Below are positions 52,860 to 63,930 of a DNA stretch of 64,000 nucleotides, in pieces. A model generated the notes under the pieces. The model had not been told where the DNA came from and made no database searches. It saw only the letters and a list, made by a program, of their open reading frames with translations. Both the position numbers and the translations under genes were made by a program. This stretch comes from Heloderma charlesbogerti (Eukaryota > Chordata > Lepidosauria > Squamata > Helodermatidae), in assembly GCA_026122225.1 (NCBI GenBank), contig JANEZZ010002764.1, positions 868,001-932,000 of the forward strand, written 5' to 3'. Within the stretch, counting starts at the first letter, position 1, and each line of letters opens with the position of its first letter.

Positions 52860-53190
52860 CATTCTACAGAATAGAAAAAATGCATCCAATAAAATGCATA
52901 CATTTCAAGAGCATGCAAATAAAAATGGGTATATTTCAATAATGCATACAAACACAGTGGATGAATACAAAATGCATACAAAAATGTGCACATTTTAAAA
53001 AATAACATGTGCACATGCATGCGCGTGCACGCACATACACAAGAAGAAGAAAGGCCATATAGGTATTTTTCCAGTAAAACACAGAGAGAGAGATATCTGC
53101 ATGGAACCAGCATGAAATGGACTGGAGGTGTGGGGGGGGGGAGAAGAACTCCATGGAATTGGACTTTACAGATCTGCCCATCCCTGCTTG
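52860..53190. mobile_element. decayed hAT-like repeat, right end visible
   Basis: The right terminus 'gatctgcccatccctg' matches hAT MITE ends in this window. The interior has AATGCATACA and GTGCACATTTT motifs like 25474-25907. The left end and TSD were not found. Confidence 0.4.
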
Positions 53191-53256
53191 TGTTCCCTGC
53201 TGGTATTCAGAAGCATACTGTCTCTGATATATCTGTATCCATCTATCTACATAAAT

Positions 53257-53330
53257 ATATACACAGGATAGATAGATGATATAGACAGATAGATGGATGG
53301 ATGGATGGATAGATAGATAGATAGATAGCC
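53257..53330. repeat. (GATA)n / (GATG)n microsatellite
   Basis: Tandem GATA and GATG tetranucleotides, adjoining the start of the antisense CR1-type LINE copy. Confidence 0.95.
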
Positions 53331-54010
53331 ATCATGATTAGAAGCCATTGATAGCCTTATCCTCCTTACATGTGTCTAATCTGCTTTTTAAAAGGTAAAG
53401 GTGTCCCCAGCCAGTCGTGTCCAACTCTAGGGTGTGGTGCTCATCTCCATTTCTAAGCCGAAGAGCCAGCGCTGTCTGAAGACACTTCCATGGTCATGTG
53501 GCCGGCATGACCGAACACCGAGGTGCATGGAACACTATTACCTTTCCCGCCGAGGCGGTACCTATTTATCTACTTGCAATTTCTTGCTTTTGAACTGCTA
53601 GGTTGGCAGGAGCTGGGACTGAAGATGGGAGCTCACTCTGTCACATGGCACTCAGGTCTCGAACTGCTGTCCTGCTGACTTTCCGGTCTGCAGTTCAGCG
53701 TCTTAACTACTAAACCACCGCGGCCCCTATAATCCACTTTTAAGGCCATCTAAAGTGGTGGCCATCACTACACCTTGCAGATTCCATTAACTATGCACTG
53801 TGTCAAGAAGTACTTTCTCTTGCCTACCCTGAATCCCCCACCATTCAGCTTCGTTGGATGACCCCGGGCGCTAGTGCTCATTTTATACACCTATATCCTA
53901 TTCCCCCGTACTCAGCTTTTCCTAAACTAAAAAGGCTCAGATGTTGTCACCTTTTCTCACAGCACATTCCCAGTCTCCAAACCCTATTTCGTGTTCTGAT
54001 CCATAACAAT
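53331..54010 (-). mobile_element. CR1-type LINE 3' region, split by a Sauria SINE
   Basis: Reverse complement of the sequence at 2045-2850: 'gccattgatagccttatcct', 'ggtggccatcactacacctt', 'gtgtcaagaagtactttctc'. On the minus strand 'ggtgggggattcagggtagg' and 'gaaagtacttcttgacacag' still encode the end of a CR1-type ORF2. The SINE sits at 53392-53729. Confidence 0.78.
53392..53729 (-). mobile_element. Sauria SINE (tRNA-derived, BovB-related tail)
   Basis: Diagnostic blocks in antisense order: 'aggtaaaggtgtccccagcc', 'gtcgtgtccaactctagggt', 'ggtcatgtggccggcatgac', 'gaactgctaggttggcagga', then the tRNA-like head 'ctactaaaccaccgcggccc' reversed. Flanks taatctgctttttaa (53378-53392) and taatccacttttaa (53730-53743) form a diverged TSD. 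This SINE family is specific to squamates and is probably mobilised by BovB, which is also present at 32381. Confidence 0.9.
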
Positions 54011-54815
54011 CTCCATTGTTGAGAGGAGGCAGGAGGCAGGCCCATGACTGCTTAAGCCAGCTTCATGCTGGAATAAGGTCAGCACCTTGGACAGGAACAA
54101 GGGTGCTGGGTCAGAGAGCAAGAGTTTCAGGACCAAGGGCAGCAACAATCCTGCAGTCGGGTCTGGAGGATCAAGACAGAAGCTCCACCTTCCAAGTGCT
54201 GCAACATTCCTGTTAAAGGGCCAGTGTCCTTTGGTACAGCTGTAGGCTCCTTCTAGATGGTGGGAGTTGAGGCTGCAGGGACATGGTCAGTGGAGAGTCT
54301 GATGGGTTTTCATGGTACCTCATTCCTCTGAGTCTATAGGGAAAAGCACATTCTTGAGGTTCAGTCACTTGGCAGTGAATCTAGTGCTGGTGGGTCTATT
54401 CAGGATGGGACTGCCTCCTTCTCAGAGCTAGTACTGCTCAGGGTCCTGGTCCATGACAATTTATGGAGCAGGAAATGTGACATCTGAATTGAGCCAATGA
54501 GTTGTGGATTCAAGCCTAAGGCTACAGAGCTCAGCATACTTACTTGTAATTCCTGCTGAAGTTAATAAGGGAGTGTTTTGATTGGGCTGTTAAAAGGGAT
54601 GCTCCCAGACTTTCCCTTGTCCAGAAAGTGTGTCCTTCCACACCTAATTATGCATGCATGTGTGTGCCATGAAGTGTGGCAAGATCGGAAGTCACCCTCC
54701 TAGGCATACAGAAAGCTTCAACTGGAGGTATGGTAGGATGATATCTTAGGACCAATCAAAATATCACAATATGTGGGTAAGCATTTTGGTTGATCCTAAT
54801 AATGGTATTATACTA
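54011..54815. other. non-coding gap
   Basis: No gene or repeat family that I recognise. The frame at 54016-54216 is unsupported. Confidence 0.5.
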
Positions 54816-55252
54816 CTGGGATGGGTGAATCTGTCAATATCAGTTTTGCTCAGACATTTTCTCATGTTCCCATCTGTAAGTTCATTTCAGCTGATTTCAA
54901 GATCAACTTGTGAATTCAGCACAAAAAAAAGTCTGCATGAATATTAGTTCTCATTTTTCCTAATATATACATTGTTGTACACATTTTTCCTATTGCATTT
55001 TTGCAAGTGATTTCCCCCTAATATAATGCATGTTCATGTATACTTACCCCCAATATACCTATTTTTCTCTGTACTTTTCCTTAATGAGTGCATTTGTATG
55101 TGCATTTTTTGAGTTGCAAATTGCATTGAAAAACCTGAAAAGTGCAGATTTCAGTGTATAAGTGCATTCTAGTTTTTGTATTGGTTCAGGCGATCAAAAC
55201 TGGGTAAGTTCATTTAAAAATGTGGACCAAACTGATTCCTCCCTGATCCCTA
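54816..55252. mobile_element. older hAT-like repeat, ends inferred
   Basis: Putative ends are CTGGGATGGGTGAATC and GATTCCTCCCTGATCCCT, which pair imperfectly. The interior has repeated 'gtgcattttt' / 'cacatttttcc' motifs. The flanks give no convincing TSD. Confidence 0.45.
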
Positions 55253-56368
55253 TGTTCTGTGGCTTTTGGATTTTTTTCTAATGGACCAACATTTCTACAT
55301 ACATTTTTTTTTTTTTTTTTGTGAACTAGAGTTGTAATAAACAAACAGAACATGTAAAATCTACCCCTTGTCTCTCATTTCTCTACTTAAAAGATCACAC
55401 ATTTAACTAACTATAAACTTAATTCAGTATAAGTTGCTTAGCAATAGCTACACTTTTTCTTCTTAAGGGCTTTTGATTTTAAAATATTATGACTGTTGTC
55501 AGATCACAAAGAGGCATTTTCTGTAATACATTTAATGCTTTCCTTAGTTTACACTTCTTCTCTTTCCTGATTTTACTCAATAGTATATTAGCCTTGTAAC
55601 TGTGTTTGTAGTAAAGCAAAGAAGAAAACAGAACAGGAGTTTTAAAAAGAGCAAAAGGAAATAAGAATTGGCATCAGGGTGGGAGGATGTACTCAGAAAT
55701 TTTTGCTCTCCCTCCTTCCTCGAAGCAGTCAAGAAATGGAAACCAGTTTTGTTCACACAGGTGCTAATTTTGTTTTCTATATGCCATTTGTTCCTTTGCT
55801 GCCAAGTTAGCCAGTTGTACCAACCAGAATTGAATTTTCTGGTTGTGCTTACAGTTTCAAGCCCCCAAGTACTGCTTGAAAGTGCTGTTCCTATCATAGC
55901 ACTATCCTTAGTATGAAAGTTGGTTATGCTTCTGTTTTTGCCCAGATAACCCAATTTTGGCCTTCAAAATGAGAATATGTGAAGTAAACTATGACCCAGT
56001 TCAGATGTACATGTCTAAGTCAAAAAATGAATGAGACTTATGCCCATGTGTGTAATCCCTACCTTCCTCAGCCCTACACAATAAACCAGGAAATCTTCAA
56101 TTGACCATAATTTCCTGTTACATCAGAACCAGGAAACCATGGTTACCAGGCCTGGAAAAAGACAGGATCTTAAGGCATGTGTAACAGGGCCTGGGGGCAA
56201 TGGCATGTCAAAGCTCCCCCCCTCATTTTCCATGGCTTCCATAGGTGAGACAATAAACAGTCTTTCAATGCCATTAAGCGTTATTCTGTCTTAATTAATT
56301 GAAGATGAAACCCCAAAGTTATACAGTCTTAATCCATTATACAAAAGGAATTAACTCATCTATTTTAT
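55253..56368. other. non-coding gap
   Basis: A poly-T run lies near 55303. No gene or repeat recognised. Frames at 55577-55954 (-) and 55668-55916 (+) overlap on opposite strands and show no motif. Confidence 0.5.
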
Positions 56369-56540
56369 TATTTTATTTTATTTATTTCATTTCTATACCG
56401 CCCAATAGCCGAAGCTCTCTGGGCGGTTCACAAAAACTAAAACCAAACAACACACAATAAAACAGTTTAAAAAATATAGAACATTAAAACCACAATATAA
56501 CAATACAACCACAATAAAACCTAGCAGCAGTACAGGAGTT
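56369..56540 (-). mobile_element. LINE (L2/CR1-type) 3' tail, antisense
   Basis: 'tttctataccgcccaatagc' and 'cgaagctctctgggcggttc' followed by 'aaaaccaaacaacacacaat' is the reverse complement of a very common reptile LINE 3' UTR that ends in ATAAATAAAT. It starts with the TTATTTTATTTATTTC tail as expected for a minus-strand insertion. Confidence 0.65.
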
Positions 56541-58440
56541 TAAAATACAGATTTAAAACAGCAAAGATAAAAAATCTTTTTATCTTTTACCCCAATCTAG
56601 GTAAATATAAAGGCAAGTATAAAGGCAAATGTATAAACATTTACCCCAGGTATGATTTTTCATCTCACAGCCTGGGAGTTAAGGTTAAGTATAATCACCT
56701 GAAGGAAATAACTCCCTAGGAGAGGTAGGCTGACCGACTAACGTCCTTTGTTAAGTTTCTTTCTCTGCCAGCTATTTCTGTTTTGTTTTTTTAGTGGAAG
56801 CTGGCCTCCAAGGAGGGCATCATGTTCATTGTGGAGACAAGTGCACCTGCCTTGCCTTAGAGGATTCCACCTGCCAGTCATACTTAGGTGCAGCTGGGTC
56901 ATCTTCCTCATCCCCACTAACCATCTTCTGTGGTCCCTGGTGGGACAAGGCTCCACTGCAGTGGCAGTTCATAGGATCTGGAAGGCTGGAATCCAGCCCC
57001 CAATTCTTCTCCTTCTCCCTTGTTTCTTCCATCTGTGTTCTCCTTGTCCATCTGTCTCGATCTTACTTGTCTACTGTACTTGGTGTCCTTCATCTTTTCT
57101 GCCTTTCCTACTCATTTCTCTCGTCTGCCAACTTCTCCTGCCCTTTAAGCCTCCCTGCTCTTGTCTCCTGCCCTCCCTCCCTGGAAAGCCACCAACCAAG
57201 CTGATCTGCAGTCCAAGTTCCAGGTTGACTTGGGGGTCTCAAGAGTATTCCATTGACTTCCACAACAGCCGCTGGAGCCTGCTGCCAGTGCAAGAGCAGC
57301 CTCACATCAGAAGCAGGAGCTGACCAGACACCACCAGGACCCTCTCATAGGTGACACAATGTTTGACATTGGTACACGATCCTGGCTTGCTCTGATCACA
57401 ATTGTGAACCACAATTTCCTGGTTCAAACACAGTGGGAAGCTATGGATAACTGAAGGATTAATCAGTGTGCCAAGAAGGACGAACGGAAAGGGTAGTGTC
57501 CACAGGCACAAAGCTCATTCGTACTGCAGCTTATTAAGCCAAATATGTACATCTAAATCAAGCCTATAAATACAGTAAAAAACAAACAAACCCTAATATA
57601 TTTCATATCCTCCATCCAAATGGACCCATCATCTTGAACTGCTCTGTGGCAAGTGTGTGCTTTCCATGTTATCTTGTAATTTAGTTATTTTTACTGGGCA
57701 CTAGTTCAGATTCCGAAGCCATGTAGACAGTGACCGCATCCATGACTCAGTGCTGCTAATACATCTTCATTTTTTAAAAAATCATAAAATAGCTGGCTTG
57801 CAAATACTAAAACATGGCATGAATAATATGTAATTTGTTATGAACAAACCATGTAAACAGGATTTAGTTAGCCTGACTGGATACTTCTATGTCAGATTGG
57901 GAGGGAATGTAATTTTGTTGCTTTTTTGGTCAAAGGAGTCTTTTTTTTTTCCTCCAAAAGTCACATGGCACAGCAGGTGGCTGTTTTACAGAAAGACATC
58001 TGCTAGGGGAACAACAGCAACACTAATTGAAGTTGGATCTGTATTTATACACCCAAATAGTTTGAGTAGTTAGGTTGCCTATGCTCCCTTGCAGGGAGAG
58101 AGAGTGAGCACACACCAGGGTACCCGTTAAAAGAGGAATGGCAGAAATTCTGCTCAGCAAGGGCTTATTAGTTTGGAGGGAGGGGTTAAATGGTACAAAT
58201 GCTTGCAAATCGCAAATGTGAAAATAAAAATCAGGCCATCCCTTGTGGATTTGGGGGCTCCAGTGCATTCAAAGAGCAACCCCCTGCCATACTGACCAGG
58301 ACTTCCCCATTCAGTTGAATGGGGAGACAGTGCTATTCATCCATCCCTTTGTATGTCCACAGAGCTGCTCCCTCCATTCAAAGACGACCCTTGTGCATCT
58401 TGAAAGAGGTAGCCTTGGCCAGATCCAGATTTCCCTGTGC
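56541..58440. other. non-coding stretch
   Basis: 56748-57323 has long overlapping open frames in three registers, but they are rich in Ser, Pro, Leu and Cys from a CT-rich tract. I see no exon-like organisation. Nothing else recognised. Confidence 0.5.
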
Positions 58441-58455
58441 ACAAAGGCTCCCCCC

Positions 58456-58486
58456 CCAACACACACACACACACACACTCACACTT
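58456..58486. repeat. (AC)n microsatellite
   Basis: CA/AC dinucleotide run after a short poly-C tract. Confidence 0.9.
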
Positions 58487-58772
58487 CATTTAAACCATGA
58501 ACCATCAATGCCCACCAACATTGCCAGGGTGGCTTGCAAACAAAATGAACAAACAATATTACAAACACACACACATCTGAAACGATAACAAGAATAACAG
58601 TATAGCAGCATGCAGTGGGGACAACCTACTCCAATTAAAAAAAAAATGCAGCAGCTTACAAGAGTTTAAAAAGTTAGGCAGAGCAATCCTTCCTGGAGGG
58701 GAGAGCAATGGTGGAAGTCCTGCCAGCTTGCAGTGTCTAGAACAGGAGGTGCGGGTGGATTTTGAACCGGCA

Positions 58773-58774
58773 TT

Positions 58775-58812
<38 letters not shown>
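58773..58812. repeat. (AC)n microsatellite
   Basis: Second, longer pure CA run. Open frames across it contain poly-(Cys-Val) and are artefacts. Confidence 0.95.
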
Positions 58813-58813
<1 letters not shown>

Positions 58814-59555
58814 TTCCCCTCCCCTTGAAACTAATGGGAGAGAATTCAGTTCTCCAGCTCCAGAGCTAGAGTAGTTAGAGAATCTGTTTGCAGGCATATT
58901 GGGGGAACAAGAGGGCCTCGAGGATCCACGGCCTCTGTGGCAACCCCCACCCCACCCCCACCTGAACATTTCATTCTGGCTCCTACCACCTGCAAAATAT
59001 CACGGGTAGGTCAGCCATGATGGTGGAGATTTCTGTTCCCACCCTCAGGAGGCCTCCACGCATGCAGAGAGATGCTAAGAGCATCTATGCCTCCCCACCC
59101 CCCAGCAGCTTTCCCCAGCAGCTTAGGACTGCTCCGCAAAAGATTGTAAAGCCTTTCAGCAAAGTGAAAGAGAAAGCCCTCGTGCACAGAAAGTCCTCAT
59201 GCACAGGGGTATCTGGATCCGGGCAAGTCTGCATATTTTGGGATGTACACATTTGTAATCCGCAAGCGATGAACTATGGATGGGATGTTTGAAAAGAAGT
59301 AGCATCTCATGAGGCATGCATGATATGCAAGGGTCAGTGGCCTCAGCTGGGTCCCCCACAAACCTGAGCAGATAAAGCAGGCATCTGCATTCAGGGTGTC
59401 ATTTCATATAATCCGGTAAGACAGAAATGGGCACCCTGCAGAGGCCGCATCCGTCAAGCTGCTGCCACCGCCAACTTTAAGCTCACCACTCAGTAGAGTG
59501 GCAGGCTGGCTGAAGCACAATTGTGTCTCTCCCTGCACTACTGTGTCTCTCCTGT
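58813..59555. other. non-coding gap
   Basis: No gene or repeat that I can name. Confidence 0.5.
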
Positions 59556-59559
59556 CCCA

Positions 59560-59880
59560 ATCTCCCATTCAGCCTGTCCGCACTCTGCGGTCATCAAGAA
59601 AGGCCCTACTCACTTGCCTGCCACCAAGGGCAGTTAGACTGGTGAGTACAAGGGAGAGGGCCTTTGCAGTGGAAACAGGTTCCACCCAGGATTCGTCAGG
59701 CCCTCTCTCTTCAGGTCTCCAGGATGGCTCTGAAGACCCACTTGTTTTCATTGGTTTTTTATTGCTGTTATCTGTTTTTATAGTGTATTTTATAGCATAT
59801 TTCTATTTGCATACTTTGGTTTTTGTTTTTATCTCATATGTGGCCTTGAGAGGGTTCTACCCTTAAATAACCGTCCTTCA
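59560..59880 (+). pseudogene. L2-clade LINE ORF2 C-terminus and 3' UTR
   Basis: The frame reads RTLRSSRKALLTCLPPRAVR, then TRERAFAVETGST. This is the 'LRSS...RERAFSV..P.LWN' region that ends L2-type ORF2 proteins. 'gctctgaagacccacttgtt' encodes the LKTHLF-type end, but out of frame. The 3' UTR 'tatgtggccttgagagggtt' follows. Truncated and frameshifted. Confidence 0.65.
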
Positions 59881-60011
59881 CACAGTCCATCCAACAGCTA
59901 TTTGGCAGGCTGTGCGGAGCACAATTTCAATGAGAAGAACAGTGTACAGAAAGAGCCATCTCTGCGCACCTTCCTCCCCCCGCCTTCTCCCCAAATCATG
60001 CACCCCCACCC

Positions 60012-60067
60012 CTGCTCAGCTGATTGGCACTGGGAAAAGCTGTTCCCTGTGCCAATTAGCTGGGTGG
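60012..60067. repeat. hairpin in a GC-rich repeat
   Basis: 'cagctgattggcac' (60017-60030) pairs with 'gtgccaattagctg' (60049-60062), with flanking CCCCACC / GGTGGGG adding to the stem. The loop holds the smaller GGGAAAAGCTGTTCCC. No known family. Confidence 0.6.
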
Positions 60068-60239
60068 GGCAGGCAGGAGGAGATCTCAGTGTACAGAAGG
60101 GGTGCTGCACCTCTCTCGGCCCAAGGGCCAGATTCCAGATTCAGAGATGCTCTCTCACAGGGCCAAACGTAAAAGTGGCCGGGGCCAAAATACTGGCACA
60201 TTGTAGCTTAAAGCCTTAGGAGAGACATTTCAACCTTTT

Positions 60240-60990
60240 AGAATGGGGAGACTGCTCAAAAGGCAGAAACCTCCAAATGATCGGTGGTCCAGGGAAAGGG
60301 AATTGGGCCCAGAGAAGGGGGTGTGGCCATCTGGGGTACCCTGGAAGGCTGGATTGGGACCCCAGGCCTCCCGGATTGGAGCCCCAAGCCTGAGACTCTG
60401 CACCCCTGGTGTACCAGGAGGAGAGGCTTAAACACACTGAGCTGGGAGGGGAAGAGTAGGAAAGTGTGTGTGTGTCTGCCCTTGTATATCTGTGTCTGTC
60501 TGCATATGCATGCACTTGGGCAGCCCCCAAACCACCTCCCATTCCGCCATGCAGTCCTCAGGGCCAAAAAGGTTGCCCATTGCGCATTCACCAGGCAATA
60601 ACCTTTCCCGCTGCTGCTGCTTTGGTCATTAATGGAGGCTGACAGTGGACATCCTAGGAGCAAATTGTGCTGATGAGCCCAAGGCCATGTTTCCATGACA
60701 ACAGAAGGAGAAGCTAAGGAAGGAACATGAATTTGTTTAAAGGAATCAGCTTTGCTGTGCTTTGGTCCATGTAGGGCTCCACGAGGGAGTGTACCAGACC
60801 AGTAAAAGTCGCTTCACAGAACTTCCTGCTGCTGCCTTTGTATATCTGTATACAGATCTACACCCCTTGTATATCTAGGGTGGGGATTGGAGTGAACATC
60901 ATCTGACTGGCAGGGGCTGCTCAACCAATAAGAAAGGCTTCCCCCCTCCCCCCTTCCTCCTTTCCCCTGAAAGTCCAGATGCACCTGCAT
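60240..60990. other. non-coding gap
   Basis: Overlapping frames on both strands (60216-60696) carry no recognisable domain. A GT-rich simple stretch lies at 60464-60480. Confidence 0.5.
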
Positions 60991-61610
60991 TTCAGGAGCA
61001 AGCCTCGCTGAGCACAGTGGGAGTCACTTCTGAGTAGACACAAATATGCTTGTGCTGGGAAAGAGGGGAGGGAGAACACAACAAATGGAAATCAAGCCCC
61101 CATTTTAATCCTCAGGATCTCTATAACTAAGGGTCAAAGTAGTTTCTACCTACTGCAATAAAACAAAGGAGAATCAGAGCTTTACCGCACTTAGGGAATT
61201 GGGCTTTAAACTGTGCCATGTCAATTGAGGGGGATCTCTGTAAGTTCTGATGTGGGCATTCAGAGGCAAGCCTCATTCAGCACAATGGGACTTACTTCCA
61301 AGGAGACACACATATGCTTGTGCTGGGAAAGAGGGGAGGGAGAACACAAAGATGGAAACCAGCCCCCATTTTAACCCACCAGATCTCTATAAGAAGGGTT
61401 GAGGTAATTTCTTCCTAAGGCAATAAACCAAACAAAGGAGAACTGGAGCCTTGAGATCATGTTTTACCACACTTAGGGAATTGGGCTTTAAACTGTGCCA
61501 TGTCAACTGAGGGGATATCTGTAAGTTCTGATGATATGGGCATTCAGAGGGGAAGCCTCATTCAGCATAATGGGAGTTACTTCTGAGGGGACACTACTGG
61601 GTTTGTGCAG
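60991..61610. repeat. tandem array, two full units and a partial third (266-284 bp)
   Basis: 'gcttgtgctgggaaagaggg', 'cccccattttaa', 'gatctctata', 'cacttagggaattgggcttt' and 'aaactgtgccatgtcaa' occur in the same order twice. Unit starts are near 60991, 61257 and 61541. The third is cut after 'gggagttacttctgagggga'. Each unit starts with an 'aagcctcattcagcacaatg' block that resembles the CAATCCTATGC palindromic repeat. No coding frame. Confidence 0.85.
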
Positions 61611-62405
61611 GGACAGAAAACATCCCTTGACCAGGGTCACCGTGAAAGGCACACCCCTGGGAAGGGCTAGCATCCCTGAGGTCAGTGCGGGGGTTGGGAC
61701 ACACAACAACTATACCAGGGAGAATCCAACTTGAGGAAAAGAATCGGACTTGAAGCAGTCTCAGGAAGTCCATTTTTTTTTTTTTTTGCGATAAGCTCCA
61801 GGGTGGCTGCTGGATAGCTACAACGTCATGTATCCCTAATGACCTCTACACACAGCCAGTTCAGAGTAAATCACTGGTGGAAACAGGCCCCAAGTTAGTG
61901 GTTGGATCTTTATGCTAAATGTAGCCTCCATGTTCACAGGAATTAAAGTGCCCTCACAGAAATGTGGCCTGAGAAAAACTGAGTATTTAAATTCTATGGA
62001 AATGGAATGTTCTAGTTCTAGAAAGAAAGAAAAAAAGGACCACAGAAGGAGCGGATTCTCTATGGTTCAACTGAAAGAAGAAATGAATCCAGAAGGACTG
62101 CTATGTACTGTAAATCCAGTGCATTTCAAGTCATACAGTCACTTCCTTAGGGAATTTTTCTATTGCATTACAAGAACAAATCTTTCTCAAATAATAAACA
62201 GTTTGATTGATAGCATGACATCTTTGAATTCCTTTCTGCTTTCGCTAGAGACAACTGATTGGTGCATCCCTTCTGTTTGTCTTTCTACGGCTGCCAATAT
62301 TTAAAATAAAATATTCTGGGATGCGGGTGGGGCCCAGAGGCAGGGCCTGAAGGCAGAAACTAGCAGAACCCACAGCAGCAGACCCCTCAGAAACCTCTCC
62401 ATTCA
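61611..62405. other. non-coding gap
   Basis: A poly-T run near 61773-61787 and an unsupported frame at 61912-62304. No gene recognised. Confidence 0.5.
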
Positions 62406-62410
62406 TCTAA

Positions 62411-62546
62411 GGCAGCTTTCCCCAACCAAGTATGCTCCAGATGTTTTGGACTTCAATTCCCATCAGCCCCAACCAGCATGCAACCAATAAGATAAGGAAT
62501 TCTGGGACTTGTAGTCCAAAATATCTGGAGGGCACCAGGTTGGGTT
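62411..62546. mobile_element. small hAT-type MITE (CCTCCAGATG family)
   Basis: 'ctttccccaaccaagtatgc' pairs with 'gcaccaggttgggttgaa'. 'tgctccagatgttttggact' pairs with 'agtccaaaatatctggaggg'. TSD not clear. Confidence 0.7.
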
Positions 62547-62749
62547 GAACTAAAATGTATAGCCATTGTGTGTACTGACATTTCCCCTGCCACCAAGCAA
62601 CACCATCCATATAGATCAGGCCACTACAGATCAACACAATTTGGATTGAACTACAATTGTATCACAAGCACAAATCAAGAATTAAAAGTGCAGGCAGAGT
62701 AGGTAATTCACGCAGGTGAGCACAGCCACAGGTTACACCAGGATGTAGT

Positions 62750-62855
62750 CAGCCTGGTGCCCTCCAGATGTTTTGGACTACAACTTCCGCCAGCCCCAGC
62801 CAGCATGGCCAATTGTTAGGAATTATGGGATATCTGGAGGGCACCAGGTTTCCTT
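62750..62855. mobile_element. small hAT-type MITE (CCTCCAGATG family)
   Basis: 'cctggtgccctccagatgtt' pairs with 'atatctggagggcaccaggt'. The central part is shortened relative to 62411-62546. Confidence 0.7.
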
Positions 62856-62969
62856 CCCCTCAGTTACATGTTATACCCATATAACACCCTCATATGCAGC
62901 ATAATATTGAGAAGAAATTAAGCACTGAGAAGATACTTCTCCATTTTATAGATGGAAAACACAGAGGCG

Positions 62970-63307
62970 AGAAGCCAGGTTCGGAAGATCAATGGGGAAA
63001 AGAAGCCACCGTGGCTTCCTTTCCCTGCCCTGCACATGCCACTCACATGCCTGCCATTTCCCTAGCCGTGGATTGTTGTGTCGTCCGAACCCGGGGAGGT
63101 TTGTGGCCAAGGCAGCTTCCAACCCATAGCTTTGCAACCCATAGCTTGTTGTAGGGTTATGGGGTGGTTTGGAAGCCACCCCACCACACACCTCACCGGG
63201 TTCGGATGACACAACAAACCACACCATGCCTCAGGTAATTAGGGAAATGCACGGGATGGGGAAAAGAAGCCAAGGTGGCTTCTTCTGATGATCATCCGAA
63301 CCTGGCC
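62970..63307. repeat. foldback repeat with two inverted arm pairs
   Basis: Outer arms: 'agccaggttcggaagatca' near 62970 against 'gatcatccgaacctggc' ending near 63307, plus GAAGCCACCGTGGCTTC near 63000 against GAAGCCAAGGTGGCTTC near 63267. Inner arms: 'gttgtgtcgtccgaacccgg' (about 63075) against 'ccgggttcggatgacacaac' (about 63197). It looks like a non-autonomous foldback DNA element. No TSD established. Confidence 0.65.
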
Positions 63308-63689
63308 AGTGACTCAGACCCATCCCAATACCAATATGAATCTACAGCAGAGGGCATGGCAGAGATATTTACATAGGTAATGTTATAAAGCAGAGAGGAT
63401 ACATGTAGTGGACAAATCAGAAACCTAGTCCCTCACCATACACTCAATAGTGGCAGGCTTGCCTTGTGCAGGAGGCAGCATGGTGGCAGAGAAAGTGTCC
63501 TGGCTGAGCTGCTGACACTGCCGGTAAAAGGAGAGCACAAACCCTGCCATGGCTCTCATCGCATAAGGCATGCCACTACATCATGGCCTGCTAGCCGCCT
63601 TCAGTCCCAAGGCCACATCCCCCAAAGCTGGACACTTGGGGTCCTGAGGAAGGGAGAACAGGCATGCCTGGCTAGCCAGGCATGGGGCT

Positions 63690-63930
63690 TAGAATGCTTG
63701 TCAAGGCTATCAGTGGCCACTAGTCTTGATGGCTATGTGCTACCTCCAGTACCAGAGGCAGTGAGCCTATGTACACCACTTGCTGAGGAACATGGCTGGG
63801 AGGGCACTGTTGCATTCATGCCCTGCTTGTGAGTTCCCACTGGTTGGCCTCTGTGTGAACAGAATGCTGGACTAGATGGACCCTTGGTCTGATCCAGCAT
63901 GGCTCTGCTTATGTTCTTATGTTCTTGTGT
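63690..63930 (+). mobile_element. CR1-type LINE 3' end
   Basis: 'caaggctatcagtggccact', 'gtgtgaacagaatgctggac', 'ggacccttggtctgatccag' and the ending 'cttatgttcttatgttcttg' match 2045-2850. This copy keeps the terminal TTATGTTC repeat. Confidence 0.75.

Noticed and set aside
56748..57323. 191-codon plus-strand frame with Leu/Phe-rich segments
   Set aside because: CT-rich tract open in several frames on both strands. No start context, motif or exon structure supports a gene.
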